Source: Branchiostoma floridae | Taxonomy: Eukaryota; Chordata; Leptocardii; Amphioxiformes; Branchiostomatidae | Length of the DNA stretch: 64,000 nt | Reading direction: 5' to 3' | Assembly (NCBI RefSeq): GCF_000003815.2 | Contig: NC_049982.1 | Location: 18,130,246-18,194,245, forward strand | Part shown: positions 25,442-37,300 of the stretch, in pieces | Layout of the letters: each line of letters begins with the position of its first letter | Numbering within the stretch: position 1 is the first letter of the stretch | Program-made: the position numbers and the translations under genes | Notes under the pieces: model-generated | The model's input: only the letters and a program-made list of their open reading frames with translations | Told to the model about the DNA's origin: nothing | The model's database searches: none

Positions 25442-27615
25442 GGTCTTCATGCTCTTTTCCGTAAGGTGTAGGCTGCCTTTTTAAGTTGCCGTAATTCGTA
25501 GGGAAGCTATTCTATTCTACGTAATTCGTAGTGAGGATGGAAAATTTACCGTAAAGCGTAGCCAGTGCATTTCACGTAAGGCGTAATCAAACCTAAAATT
25601 TCCACGTAAAACGTAATCAACCCTAAAAACGTTCTGTAGATCGTAGTCTGGCCTCCCAATTTTCGTAAGTCGTAGCGTAGTCTACCAGCTAATTTTGCCC
25701 CTCAAAATACAGGAAATGGCGCTTCAGATGGACAAGATTTCAAAATTTCGCCAGACCTCCCTTGCGATGCCGTTCACCTTCAGCTTCGGCCATCGACATG
25801 TTGAAACTGTTTATGGGGGGCATTGTGCTCACAAACCTTTTTTGCTAATAGAAATGTCGTTGAATTTAGCTTAGTCTGACAGCCAAATTTTCCCATCAAA
25901 ATGCAGGAAATAGCGTTTTAGAGTCGAAAGATGTCAACATTTTCCTGTGCCTCCATTGGCCTTGCGACCCCTCGCACCTCCAGCGCTCGAAATGCTGACA
26001 ATGCGTTGGGTGGGGCAGGGCGGGGTTCCCTTAATAGACTTCTTGGCATTATGCTTTATATAATGCCCAGAAAAATTTTGCCCAGAAAAATTCAAGAAAT
26101 GGCGTTTCAGAGGGTCACGATTTCAAAATTTCCCCGGACCTCCCTTGCATATATAAAATGTTTATAACTTAGAGCCACTTGTGTAAATGATACTAGACTC
26201 AACATGTTGACTTATTCATATCTATAGATATTCATATACATGTATGTAGCCAATGCATTTGTATGCACTTGTCTGCTTGTATACTAGCATGTAGTATATG
26301 TAGTTGTAATAGATCTTAAGCTATCTTTTATTGTGCCAATAAAGATAATTATATATTCAATGTGTACAGCATCAAACTGCGCTACTTTATTGTTTATAGC
26401 ACTTAACAGCAGGCCTCACGTGGAAGTCTAATTAGAAGTGCGTGAATTCCCCAAGCTATCAGTATAGGAATTGTAACTACACATGTTATTTCGCAGTGAT
26501 GTTTGACCATGTTGCTGAGGCGCAGAAGGATGAGAGTGAGTCTATAGAGCTGGACCTGAGGAAGGGACAGGTGTACGGCTGGAGTAACTACATCACCGTG
26601 CTGACCGGCCCGAGTTACGGCAGCCGGGCAGACTGCGACAGCCAGGCCGTGGTCAGGGTGGACTTCTCGGGCCCGTACAAATCCGCACGCTTCGTCCTGC
26701 AGTACAACGATCAGCCCCGGCTGTGGACCTTCGACGTGTCCGACTCCCCTGCCGCGGACGGGTACGGAGGAGACCCGGGACTCACATCCAACATGGCGGA
26801 GACTCAGATCTTCAACAAGTAAGTTTGTAACCATGGCAGCCATTCCTCACAAAACTGAAACCTCTTGCTTCCCATCCAATTTCATGAATCACCTCATGTT
26901 AGTATTTCGTCGAAAAAAAAAGTTGAAATTGATGCATGAGAAAATATTTTAAAAATGTCTTGTTGCACATTCTTATATAAACAACTGTGTTTGGATGAGA
27001 TGAAATTTCCAGGAAATACTGTGCGCCACCTGGCGCTATGGCCGTTACGATGCCGGGAACACATGTGCACGTTTTGCGGTTGCACTTCGCAAGCACAAAT
27101 GTCTATCATCTAGCCTGTGTTGTCTTCTCATTTGCTTTTTTCCTTTATTTCAAGCAAACACATAACCTTGACGTACACAAAATTGATATTTAGATGTATT
27201 TTTTCATCTCTGCTCGGTTGTTCTGTGACATCACATCACTGAAATGTCTACTCCACCCTCCAGGCAAATGCGCGTGTACAGTAACAACCTGCCGGGCTAC
27301 ATGGATGCTACTATTGACGGGGACTTGTTGATTCGGATTGAAGATGACATCATCGACAGAAACTCCCGGCTGAGTCTGGAGATCAGTGATGAGCGGCTGG
27401 AGTGGAACCGGATCGGCTCGAAGAAGAAAGGTTACATCAACAGCCAGTTCCTGTACACCCTGAGCGGACAGAGACCGATGTACGGGGAGGTAGACTATTA
27501 CATTTATGCCGGATTCAACCGCGTGCCGGCGGGGACATTCCGGTCCGGATCCGGCCTGTGCAAGGCCTCCGTCATCCTCCTGAAAGCAAAAGGTGGGGAT
27601 CTTTATTTACAGTAG
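22109..27615 (+). CDS. Secreted protein of unrecognised family, 3 exons
   Basis: The exons join in frame (phases 1 and 2) into about 239 residues. The signal peptide is split across exons 1 and 2 (MADMTIVGFLLVIVG then VMFDHVAEA), with a likely cut after AEA. The mature part has an acidic start, then VYGWSNYITVLTGPSYG, a DCDSQAVVRVDF strand, FVLQYNDQPRLWTFDVSD and a GYGGDPGLTSNMAE loop, then in exon 3 MRVYSNNLPGYMDATIDGD. Alternating hydrophobic residues suggest a beta-rich fold. The mature chain has just two cysteines (one in each large exon), which could form a disulfide. I do not recognise a Pfam family and assign no function. The end is uncertain: reading through gives GGDLYLQ and TAG at 27613-27615, but AAAG|GTGGGG at 27592 could be a donor to an unseen exon. 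Confidence 0.85.
23692..23835. repeat. CA/CG alternating purine-pyrimidine tract
   Basis: Long run of ACACAC with interspersed CGCGCG blocks in intron 1 of the secreted-protein gene. Composition is Z-DNA-prone. Confidence 0.85.
25102..25133. repeat. Solo MITE end
   Basis: 'cataattccaccgg..cataacaccacct' resembles the terminal repeat of the 45867-46064 hairpin element, but no opposite end lies nearby. Confidence 0.45.
25391..25438. repeat. (AT)24 microsatellite
   Basis: Uninterrupted AT dinucleotides directly before the 30-bp-phased motif array. Confidence 0.95.
25460..25675 (+). repeat. Eight-copy CGTAANNCGTAR array, 30-bp period
   Basis: The 12-base motif starts at 25460, 25490, 25520, 25550, 25575, 25605, 25635 and 25664 (steps 30,30,30,25,30,30,29). 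Examples are CGTAATTCGTAG, CGTAAAGCGTAG, CGTAAGTCGTAG and the variant TGTAGATCGTAG. Sequence between the motifs is mostly not conserved, unlike a young minisatellite. Lies in intron 1 of the secreted-protein gene. Confidence 0.85.
25690..26160 (-). repeat. Tandem modules shared with the 49.3-50.8 kb transposon
   Basis: Three units carry 'a(g/a)gaaatggcgtttcagag...gatttcaaaattt...gacctccctt' (starts near 25711, 25905 and 26094; spacing 194 and 189). The reverse complement of the same module occurs inside the TIR element at 49291-50818, so this is probably a related, end-less copy. Confidence 0.7.
26497..26818 (+). CDS. Secreted-protein gene exon 2
   Basis: Acceptor TTTCGCAG|TG, donor AACAA|GTAAGT. 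322 nt, phase 1 in and phase 2 out. High G+C third positions against AT-rich flanks. Encodes VMFDHVAEAQK through SNMAETQIFNK. Confidence 0.92.
27264..27615 (+). CDS. Secreted-protein gene exon 3
   Basis: Acceptor CCCTCCAG|GCAAATG. Encodes QMRVYSNNLPGYM through FRSGSGLCKASVILLKAK. Ends either at TAG 27615 or by splicing at 27592 (AAAAG|GTGGGG). No downstream exon in the needed phase was recognised. Confidence 0.88.
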
Positions 27616-30600
27616 CATCGAAACATTTCAATCATAACAATAACATGTCCCATGTTGATGAAACATGACTTGTTTATCTTCGCATAGTAAGGGGAGGAGT
27701 AAGTCAATTTTCTGGTAGAGCTCATCTAGGTCTGAATCCCTTCGTCCAAATATAGGGCATCCCTCCAGCTGCTTCTTCAATTGCAGCTTCCATTGTGCAC
27801 ATTTCCCTTCCCGAGTACCGTCATTCCATGTCTTACCCGTATACACTAATCAGCATAGAAAATGCAATTTTTGGTCTACCTGAACTGTAGAACACACACT
27901 GTCAGACAGAAAATGCATCATGTCGAAACCGTTATCCGAACGTCTATCGTTCGAGCACATTAGCACAAGTTCTGGTTGAAACCATTTGACATACTGTATT
28001 CCCATTACGTAGGGCTATGTTTGGTATGTTGCAATTAAAACAACTGTCCGAGTCGCCCGCATTAATGTTCCACGTTTTGTTTCCGGATGACCAGTTGCAT
28101 ACCTTTGGCTGTACTCGGCCGCGCAGGTGTAACACTAAGCCGTACTTCGGTCTGCTTGGTTGCGCTTGTTTGCGGTTACAGCTCAGGGGACAACGGTGTC
28201 GGCATGTGTTTGCCTTGGGCACGTGTGGGATGCATTGCGAAACATCCAACTTTGGAAACAATAACATAGAAAGACGCCGAGAGGGCGGCTTCTGTGATTC
28301 CTTTCCGAGGATTAGGGCGTGTGAGAGATGTGATACGTTCAGATCGTGGTATGCAAACAGAAAGAACCATTTTACCAGGAAAACGTGTTTCCATGCGTAT
28401 ACAAACTGACAGATGAAGATAAAAAGATAAAGATTAACTGAAGCGTTATTCCCTCTACTGACTCTGACATTAATCAGTACAGTAGCTGCATGGTATAACG
28501 TTATATTGCAATTTCTTTACGAGTTATTCATGACGGGATACAAAAGCGTCAGGTGCGCAGAAGACGAGGCCGCGTTGGCTCGGGAAAATGTTTGCTGCCT
28601 TCGATATTTTGTGACTGCCTAAATCTAATTTCCACTCAAATAAGCCGACTCGTCAGTTTTGGTAATCCCCGTGCACGCCCAAGCATGGGCCTAGTTAACA
28701 ACAGAAGGATTTCTGGCTTTTCCGTATCACTTGTTTATGAGCTGCGCGGAATTGTGTTACCGCGAGAATGCCTCCTGATGATGACCTGGTCGCTGACGTC
28801 GTTTGTTTGACGGAATTTTGACACAAGCTCAAGCCCACTGGGGTGTTATTTACAAACGTCTGTCCGTCCCCTGTATGTGTCTGATTTCTGTTCTTTACCT
28901 TTGAAGGCCCGACATACTGACTTCATTCAGAATAATTAGTGTGAAGAGATGTTGTCGTCCAGGGCGACAGCAGGTGGGTTAATACTGGGCTTCCGTTCCC
29001 CGTTTTCACGTCACTGACCTTTCACCTGCTGGGGATTACCGATCGGGATGGAGTAGAAAAGTGGACTCGGAAAAGATGGTTAAAGGGATAGTTTGTAATG
29101 AGATATCAACGCTAATGAGCCTCGAAACACCAACGGTCTTACGACAGGTTTATGTGCTGATTTACTATTGCATTGACTTTGCCTCAAGATAACATGGTTC
29201 CTGTGCGTGCGATCTGATAGTTTTGATCTTTCAACAGGGTGCCAGAGTTAGGCTGGAGTAGCATCATTTTCAGACACGCAACGATTTGTCGAGATAGTTA
29301 TCTTATCAATGTTTCCACTGTGTTTGTCTCGACTATTATCAAGTTGTTTTCGGTAGCTATCACGATAGCCTACGTATTTGGTGGGTTACCAAGAACACAG
29401 ATCTACCTGATCACTTTTGGTGAAATAGATGAAGTGGAGGGGCTAGCTTGTTCACGTCTTACTAGTACTGCTGTTGATATCTTAATGCTGATGGTGTCAG
29501 CGGTGATTCAGCCATCTTGAAGCTGAGAGGCTCTTTCGGAATGGCTTCTGATGTACCGCTCAGATGTATGCAGATTATGAAAGCGTGGACCATATTCACG
29601 ACTCATGACCGTAGAAAATGACATTTTCCGATCGTACTCCCCACATTTCAATCATTCCTTGATATAGAGTCTCTCATTGCACGTCTCCTTTCGGACCCAA
29701 CCTGTGAGGAAAGTTTCCATGACGTCAAGTCGCCATTAGCGTGGCGCTGTTTCGTTCTCAGGCTGTTCGGGCCCAGCTGCCCCGCTGTGCCGTGTCACCA
29801 AGACACTTGACTTGCTGATTACGGTTGCCCTCCGAGCCCTTCCCAAGAGGTGACGATTTCTTCCATTAGCTTATCTCCGCACTCCATCTCCGCGGGAAGT
29901 GGGGCCCAGATAATCCCAATTGACTGGTAAATTGTCCAATTGACTGCTTTGAGCAGTTTTTAATTTCATTAGGGACCACTGTCGCATATTTGTTTGGGAG
30001 TTTGGCACTTAGTTTATTGACTCTGATCAATTATGATCCGGCTGTTTATTGCTTCTGTCATCAGCGGGGTGTCGCAATGTGCGTATCTTGTAACTTTAAA
30101 TAAACAGTTCCGTGGCTAGAACCTGGCTTGTTTACATACCGTAAGTTGTGGGCAGTCATCGGGCCGCGACTGGGTAATGTACAGACGGAGTACTGATCGT
30201 GAAAATAGCTGCACGGCAGAGTTACTGGAGCACTGGCAGAGTTACTGGAGCTGATCGGCGAGTTGTTCTTTTCCTTTAGACTGGCTATTAACAAAACTTT
30301 CCAATGATTAAAAATTGTTTTAAATGTGAGATACAATCCTTCCATGTCGTTAAGAGCCAGAGGGCCGCCATACTAGTAGTAGTAGTACACCGCTGACATC
30401 TCTGATGAAGACAAGAGGCCCTGGCATCATCTGGAGTGCAAGTGGAGTACGCGGCAACATCGAAGGCTGGTTTCCATCGGCAGGGATACGTGCACAGATG
30501 AGTCACCTGCCCTTGGTATAAATCTACCTCGCGTTTCGCCTGTGACTTTCTTACTGCTTACCGTAAAGGAAGGTGCGTGGGAACGACTTCCCTGTAACAT

Positions 30601-33600
30601 GACACAGAACGTTACCGGAGTACAGAGCCTTCCGACAAGCCAAGTACTATGGTCGTTACAGACAAATCTGTCGCACATCGGAAAAGCGGAAAGTAAGAAG
30701 AACGTGCACGTGAACGTTTGAAACAACATGAAACAGTGATTAGATATCATTCTGTTTTGACGAAGCATTGCCTTGTCATTGGCATTTTGCAGTTTGACCT
30801 TCGATATATCATGAGCTACACGATACAAAGTAACAAACTGTCGCATTGCCTGGCGCTATGTTACGTGTCTTAATCTGCTTTAATCAACAAACGGATATGG
30901 GGAACCCTTTTGCTTGTCCCGAAACACTGCCTCCTACCGCTGAGAAAACAAACCGCGTCCACATCCGCACACTTTCCACGGTTTGTCTAATAGGTACAGA
31001 GTCAGAGGAAGCTGTAGAACCTACGCCCGACATCTGTACCGGATAGCCGCGATTCTGTGTGAACAGCGAATTTCCTCCCGAAACAAACCACTTTAGCCTC
31101 AGCAATTGAGTTGCCAGAGGGTCAATTTCCGTTTTTTTTTTGGTTGTTTTTTTTTGGTGAAAGTTACTTTCAGCCTTCCTTGAAGTACTGGAAGACCACC
31201 TTGCCACTGATCCACAGACCTGCGCAACTGGTTCATCTGTACGTGATAGACAGCTGCGTTTTGGAGCCCTAGACACAGAACATCACCAGCATCCTTCCCC
31301 GCTTCTTTCTGTCGGCAAGACGCGTTACTGAGATGTGTCCAATAACGAGACAGCTCCTACTCTATATCCAAGAAATGGTGAAGAACAGTGGTATCAGGAC
31401 TTCTGCCCATGGCACTGCGACTTTGACACCATGACAGTCACACGATAGCAGAACTGGCGGGAAAATGTAGAATATGCAGGATTAAAATTATGAAGAGAAC
31501 GCAACTGCCACTCGCACGCATATATATGTCTTCTGCACTTACATTTCAAGAGACGCAACAGTGCACTGACGTTCCGAAGTAGCTCTTTAAGCTTACAGTC
31601 GAACAGCCATCAGTTGGTGGGCTAGCTTATTGCTACTGATTGCTTATTGATATACTGAGGTAATTACAATGATTCTTAATGGTTAGATGTTGAGCCATTA
31701 AAAGATGGAATAGACACAGTCTTTTTTTTTTTAATTTGGCTGTCACAACGATAGACATATTCCGGAGCGTCAGGCCAAAAAATTGTGATCTCTACCAGAC
31801 TATCAATGCGGGCTGTAGAGAGAGTACTAGTAATTTTCCAGGGGAGCTTAGCCACCATAGAGTAACATTCGGAATTGTGTCCCTTCCAGTGGACTGACTA
31901 TACTGGCAATTACGTTCTCTATTTCTGCCGAATTCTACTATTCATAACTCCTTAGGAGAGTTTGGTGGATGCTATAGTGCTAACGACTATAGATTGGAGA
32001 TGGATATTATTTATCCTTGGATGAATGGTTTCTGGTTAATGGACAAGAAAAAGATAGATGATATCCAGACCATGGTATGTGTTACTGCATTTGTAGCAAA
32101 TGAAGTTGAGTGCCCTGGTTTGGTTTGGTTTTTGCTCACCCTGTTTGAGGGGTGGACAGTCAGGGCTACAAGAATGAAGAACTCTCTCAGTCTCACAGAG
32201 AAAAGGGTAACACGGTTATTCTGAAGTTCGTTTTCATCATTCCCATGGGACGAAGGAATGCCCCATACAAGATCATTACAACTGACTTTATTACAATAAT
32301 TTTAACCGATAGCAGCTTGTTGTCACCGCGGGTAAGAATCTGCTGAATGTTATCCGACACAGAGATACAAAACATCAAAGCCTCTCCGTGGGAATAACCA
32401 GTGCCGGTCTGCTGAAGCCCTTAATGATTCACAAATGTACAAGTTGAACTTCGTTATCAAGACAATCTGTGTTTGGAAGCCTAATCATCAAAATGCTCCA
32501 CCAACGAGGCCATTAGTTGGAATCACCTGTTTGGCAGCCTGTGAACCCCGTTTAAAAGGATAAAAAAATGAAAGGATCTACATGTGAAGATAATGGGATG
32601 GGATGAGAGATCGTTCGCCAAGAAATCAGCGCCGATATCGCCACGGCTGGTCGTGCCGTGTCAGGCGCGCTGGCAGCTCATCGTAAAGAGAGAGTTCTGC
32701 CTTCTGCAGATGGCGAGTGCTAGTAGCAAAACAGGATAGCGTGTGGACCTAATTACGTCGATGATGAGGAGACCTTCCAGAATCAACGAAAATATGAAGA
32801 TAAAACAATTGAAGTAGTTGCCAGATGATTTAGATGACATTCAACGTTGCGCTGATGCTTAAACTTTTAGAATTTACGTGAAAAATTGTTGGTAGCATAA
32901 TACCTCAATACCTAAGGCCTTTGTAATCTATGTCAAATGAGAAGTCTCTCTCTTGTTAAGTCAAACGTCGTATTCGGGTTAATAGTATAAGCATATATAC
33001 AACGTTATCATCAATATTAACAATAACCCCACTTTAAACCACATTCTCAGCCCTTTCAGTTTTCCAGAGTTTTATTTGCGAATAATACGTTTTTACAAGA
33101 ATCTAGCATCACTGCTTTCGTAGATTAGCTACCACCTGATTCATATCGTTATCTGTGTCTAGAGCAGCACAGAGAGTACATTATGCACGCGTCCAAATAA
33201 TGAGATGAGGTTCCAGACAGAAGCAGGGACTGCACTACAAGATTAGATAGGGATGTGCAGTAGAAGAGGAAGAAGTGACATTGATGGCACACTTTCTTCT
33301 CTAAGTGAAAAATAGGGTAAGCAGAGGGACTTTGGCTTCGACATCGTCAACATACCAAAGATTTTGTAGTCACCACCCCAACCTTTGCCAAATCACACTG
33401 TTCACAATGACTTGGCAGTCCATGACGATGTTTGGGATGTTTGGGGAAACGTATACGTACATCTATACGCTTTGGATACTGTACGGTGCTAAACGATAAT
33501 ATCTAAACTGAAGTGAAATGGAGAGTGTTAACTGTTCGTGGTAACAAGTTAGTTACAATGACCATGATCTTTCAAAACACTAAAGGGAAACGTTGCAGTG

Positions 33601-34250
33601 AATGATGTCCTTTTAATATCATTAGTGCAAACTTGAATAACGCAACTCTATATACGTATCTCGTTAGTCCAAATGACAATTGCGGTTTTATGATATCTAC
33701 AAATATTTCAAAGTGGTTTCAAAAAATGAAATGTCCTTAAAACAACTGAACTCCACTTTTGTCTTGACGCCTTGACTAATGCACCTTGAGGCGTTACTTA
33801 AATTGTTTATTTAGATGGTGTCAGGTGGGGTGGTTATCAGCTCATCTGCTGCATTCAGCATTTAACCACCTCTTAGGAAGAAATAACACACCGACACCGG
33901 CAGCCCGAGATTGCCAGGGGGCGTTGATAATTACAAAATGGTCGGCAGTGCCGCGGGTCCCCGGTGGGGGATTCGCCCATCCCCCCTCCAGTCGGAACGA
34001 GAGGGAAGCCGCAGAAGCAGGCAAGCCGTCACACCGCCGACTCATCAGACAACGCCTGTGCTGACCTTTTGTGTGCGAGACCTCTGGTTTTCAAACGAAA
34101 TGCAGGTGTTTTTGCACCAGGCCGAGCGTGAAATTTTCAGATTCCACGCATGCCTAGTGGAGTAGGCGAGCAGAAAGCCAAGCCAGCAGTCACGAGTACT
34201 GCAGGCTTTACGTGAGACCATAGACCATGCACGCCAGATTTCGCTGGAGA
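27616..34250. other. Intergenic, no gene recognised
   Basis: No exon-like frame with splice sites or domains. Contains a short tandem duplication (AGTTACTGGAGC... near 30221-30250) and a T-rich tract (31133-31158). May hold regulatory sequence for SCUBE, but nothing specific can be read. Confidence 0.4.
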
Positions 34251-34254
34251 ACAC

Positions 34255-34262
34255 ATAAAAAG
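34255..34262 (+). promoter_or_regulatory. TATA-like box of SCUBE
   Basis: ATAAAAAG, 49 bp before the ATG at 34304. A start site about 30 bp on would leave only a very short leader. Confidence 0.4.
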
Positions 34263-34303
34263 AGGAGGGTTCCCTAGTGCTGAGGCACCGCTACCCCATC
34301 GTC

Positions 34304-34373
34304 ATGAACTGTGTTTGTTTTTCTTTCCAACTATGTTTGTTTTCGCTGCTGCTGAGTACATGTCGCGCCGTAG
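34304..34373 (+). CDS. SCUBE: SCUBE exon 1 (signal peptide), probable
   Basis: [19 protein letters not shown] then CRAV plus one base, followed by a strong donor G|GTAAGC. Hydrophobic core with a plausible CRA|V cut. Phase 1 matches the EGF1 exon (G+AT = Asp, giving ..CRAVDVDEC). The 9-kb intron and lack of direct evidence leave some doubt. Confidence 0.65.
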
Positions 34374-37300
34374 GTAAGCACGTCTATTTCTTTATCAAAC
34401 ATGTATACAATTTTTAATGTTGTCCAGGTCCCTCACTAACCACAACAAATGTGCCAATAGATCTCCCTTTCGCCGGTTTGTCGCGAATAATTATGAGGAC
34501 AGCCGCGATGTTTTTGCCAGAAAATTGTAGCGAGGTTAGTCGTCTTGGATGTAAGTATTCTTATGTCAACAATCATTAACCACGTTTTCATTCCGCACTC
34601 CCTCCCGAAAAGGCGCAGCAGCCACGCCGAGGTCGTGATTGGTAGCGGCAGTCCCTTACTACCATGTACTGTACTCTAGAGTGTGATCGAGACTTCGCAG
34701 TAAGGCTTGCAATTAGTCGTGTTTGTTCTGGTTTGTTCCACAAGTAGCCCTGCAGTGCAACAATTCAGTTTTTATGTGAGAAAGTCTGGCACAGGGAACA
34801 TGTCCTATTTAACCCAGCTGGTCTTCTCCCCTGGCCAGGATCAGCTGCCTTTTGTCGCCTCCAGGCAACGTTTACTTACCAACCGCAAATGTTATTATTT
34901 TCTATTGAAACAGTAGCATTTGCTCGGGAGTAAATCGCGCTGTCGCCTGTCAAACAGGGAGAACACGGCTTGAATGACAGCTGTCAAGGATGACGAAACG
35001 GTCGGGAAGTCTGACAGACGCCTCTTACACATTCTCCCGTTCAGTGTACGATCGAGGACAACGTCTGCCTCATTCCACTAGCTTTGTCGTCTGCAGTTCA
35101 TATCATTTAAGGGTGTCATGCCGATAAAATTATCTTTGTAAAACGCCGTCTGCAGAAACAACATTTAGCAGCAAAGATGAGCCGGCTTGGATCAGTCTAT
35201 GAGTTTACATCCTTTCAGCACATGCTCATTTAGTCCTTGTTTCTTTACACTGGAGAACAGCGGGTTCCACCACGAACCAGTGATGTTTAGTCGCGGACAC
35301 CTCCATGTATGGCGAAGTGCGAGGCTCCGCCGGTAAACATGGCAGATACGTCGGTGTCAGGGCACGACCTCCGAGAGAGGGAAAGAGAGAGGGCTGACGG
35401 TGAAACGTACCTCAAAACTGCTCTCTTCATATGGACGCTACGGGAAAGTGTAGCAAGGAGTGCAGTTTTAGCTCGGGCCAATGGAAACTTGAGATGACTC
35501 GCATGTACAGCAGCATCCCCGTTCATACATCCTTGTGAATACTAATAGGCTGTTGTAGTGTTTGGCCCCGTCATTTGTAAATGTATAGTCTAATGGTCTC
35601 AACTTCTCAAGTGATAAACATTTTACATTTTATCATGTTAACATTGAAAACGTTCTCCTCCCGTTAGTTTCAGACTTTGTTGTATTTGCTTAGCTAGTCA
35701 AGTATCACCCCAGGTCTATTACAATAGCCGATATAAATGATATTTTTATATATATCAGCAATAATTGGAATCACTTTTAAATGCAAAAGAACAGTTACAC
35801 TTGTAGATGCTATCTACACATCCTACCGGACATGGCTTTATTCTGTCGCACCCGAACACGTGTTTCCCCCCAAACCCATGACGGACGGAGTGCATGGTGC
35901 CCTCGATTTTTCCATGATCAAACCTCACCCAGCTTTTAACCTTACACGTACACGCTGCGTAACCAAATAAGTTGAACCAGGTTGAATTACCTGCCAAAGG
36001 TTAAGGCAACAGAGGCAATTTAATTACACCAAGGGGGAGGGGGGGCTTAAAGTGTTTAACACACGACAACAGTACACAGCCTATTGCTTTGTTGTGCCCA
36101 CTACTGATCGTATTCTTGATGGAGAAACTCAGTTCACAGGTCTTTACAATGAGTAACTTCCAGAAAATAGTTCTTCAGGTTTGCTATGTCTTATTTTGTA
36201 TTTGCTGAGCTCCCGTCACATGTTGGCCGATTGTTTGTTGAAGTTTGATAGGTGGCGATGAAGTCACTGTCCTAACTGTGGGCTTAGAAAAGTGGTCTGG
36301 AGGATGAACTAGTTGGACATGCAGCAGTACAATAGCATTTTAGTGAGGATATCGATGTACTTGAGGAATTGCCGCACTGCAGCATTGGTGCATAGGTAGT
36401 GTGACTAATTGAAATTAGACCAACGAAGTAATAACGAAAAAGACACAGACGTAGCGTTAGGAACAGGACATCGCTTATAAAAAGTTATAGGGATAATTAA
36501 TTGGATATCTAAAACCTCGGCTTTTGGCCGTCACATGACCTTCCTAGCCATAATTCCTGCTGATAATTACTACTTTTATCGAATCTGACATCAAGACATC
36601 AGCTTTGGCGTCCATGTCATCAATTGTAGTTTGCTGACAGGTTGTTGGTGGTTGGGTGCTTCATAAAAAAGGAAGCTGAAGTTGTCGTCTCTTCTCCATT
36701 GACGTCTCCAGATGTAGGAGCGATGCTACACACGTCTGAGTTTGTTCAGTTTAGAGAGAGGATCTTGTATTACTGGCTACTGCACTGCGCCAAAGGAACA
36801 GGATCTGTCTTGTATAATACGGCCCAGATTCTAAAGGACTAGCGTGTGTAAGGTTTCGTCTGGGATCCATTTAGACACGATTATATCCACATCATTTGCT
36901 GTTAAGTAGCTCAGACCTGTCGCACATAGTTTCCCTGTCAAAAGCGTCGATTAAATCAAGAACCCCCGTCAGACCCCGTGCAAGGGATGAGGAATGTTCG
37001 GCTCCAAGCATGGTTTTGATGTGTTTTTCTTCACCATTTCTTCGGAGTGACAGCTGCTGAGAATTTTCTAATCTAGGGGAAGGAAGAAGTCGATAACACA
37101 ATTTCCTGGCAGGATATGGGTGTTGAAAGAAGTGGTGACTTTGAACCTCTCCGTGTGTAAAGGGCAAGGGGCACATGCAAACAAACGACACGGATACATC
37201 GTTATGTACGGTTTGAAATAGTGCGTGGAAACACTGTACAGGGGAGTCTTGGTTGTAACTCTTCATCTCAGTATTCCTTCCGACACCAGAGCTGCGTTGC

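Noticed and set aside
25460-25675. CRISPR-like array
   Set aside because: Eukaryotic context, 12-bp degenerate motif and no cas genes; periodicity alone is not enough.
26403-26843. 146-codon minus-strand ORF
   Set aside because: Antisense shadow of exon 2 of the secreted-protein gene.
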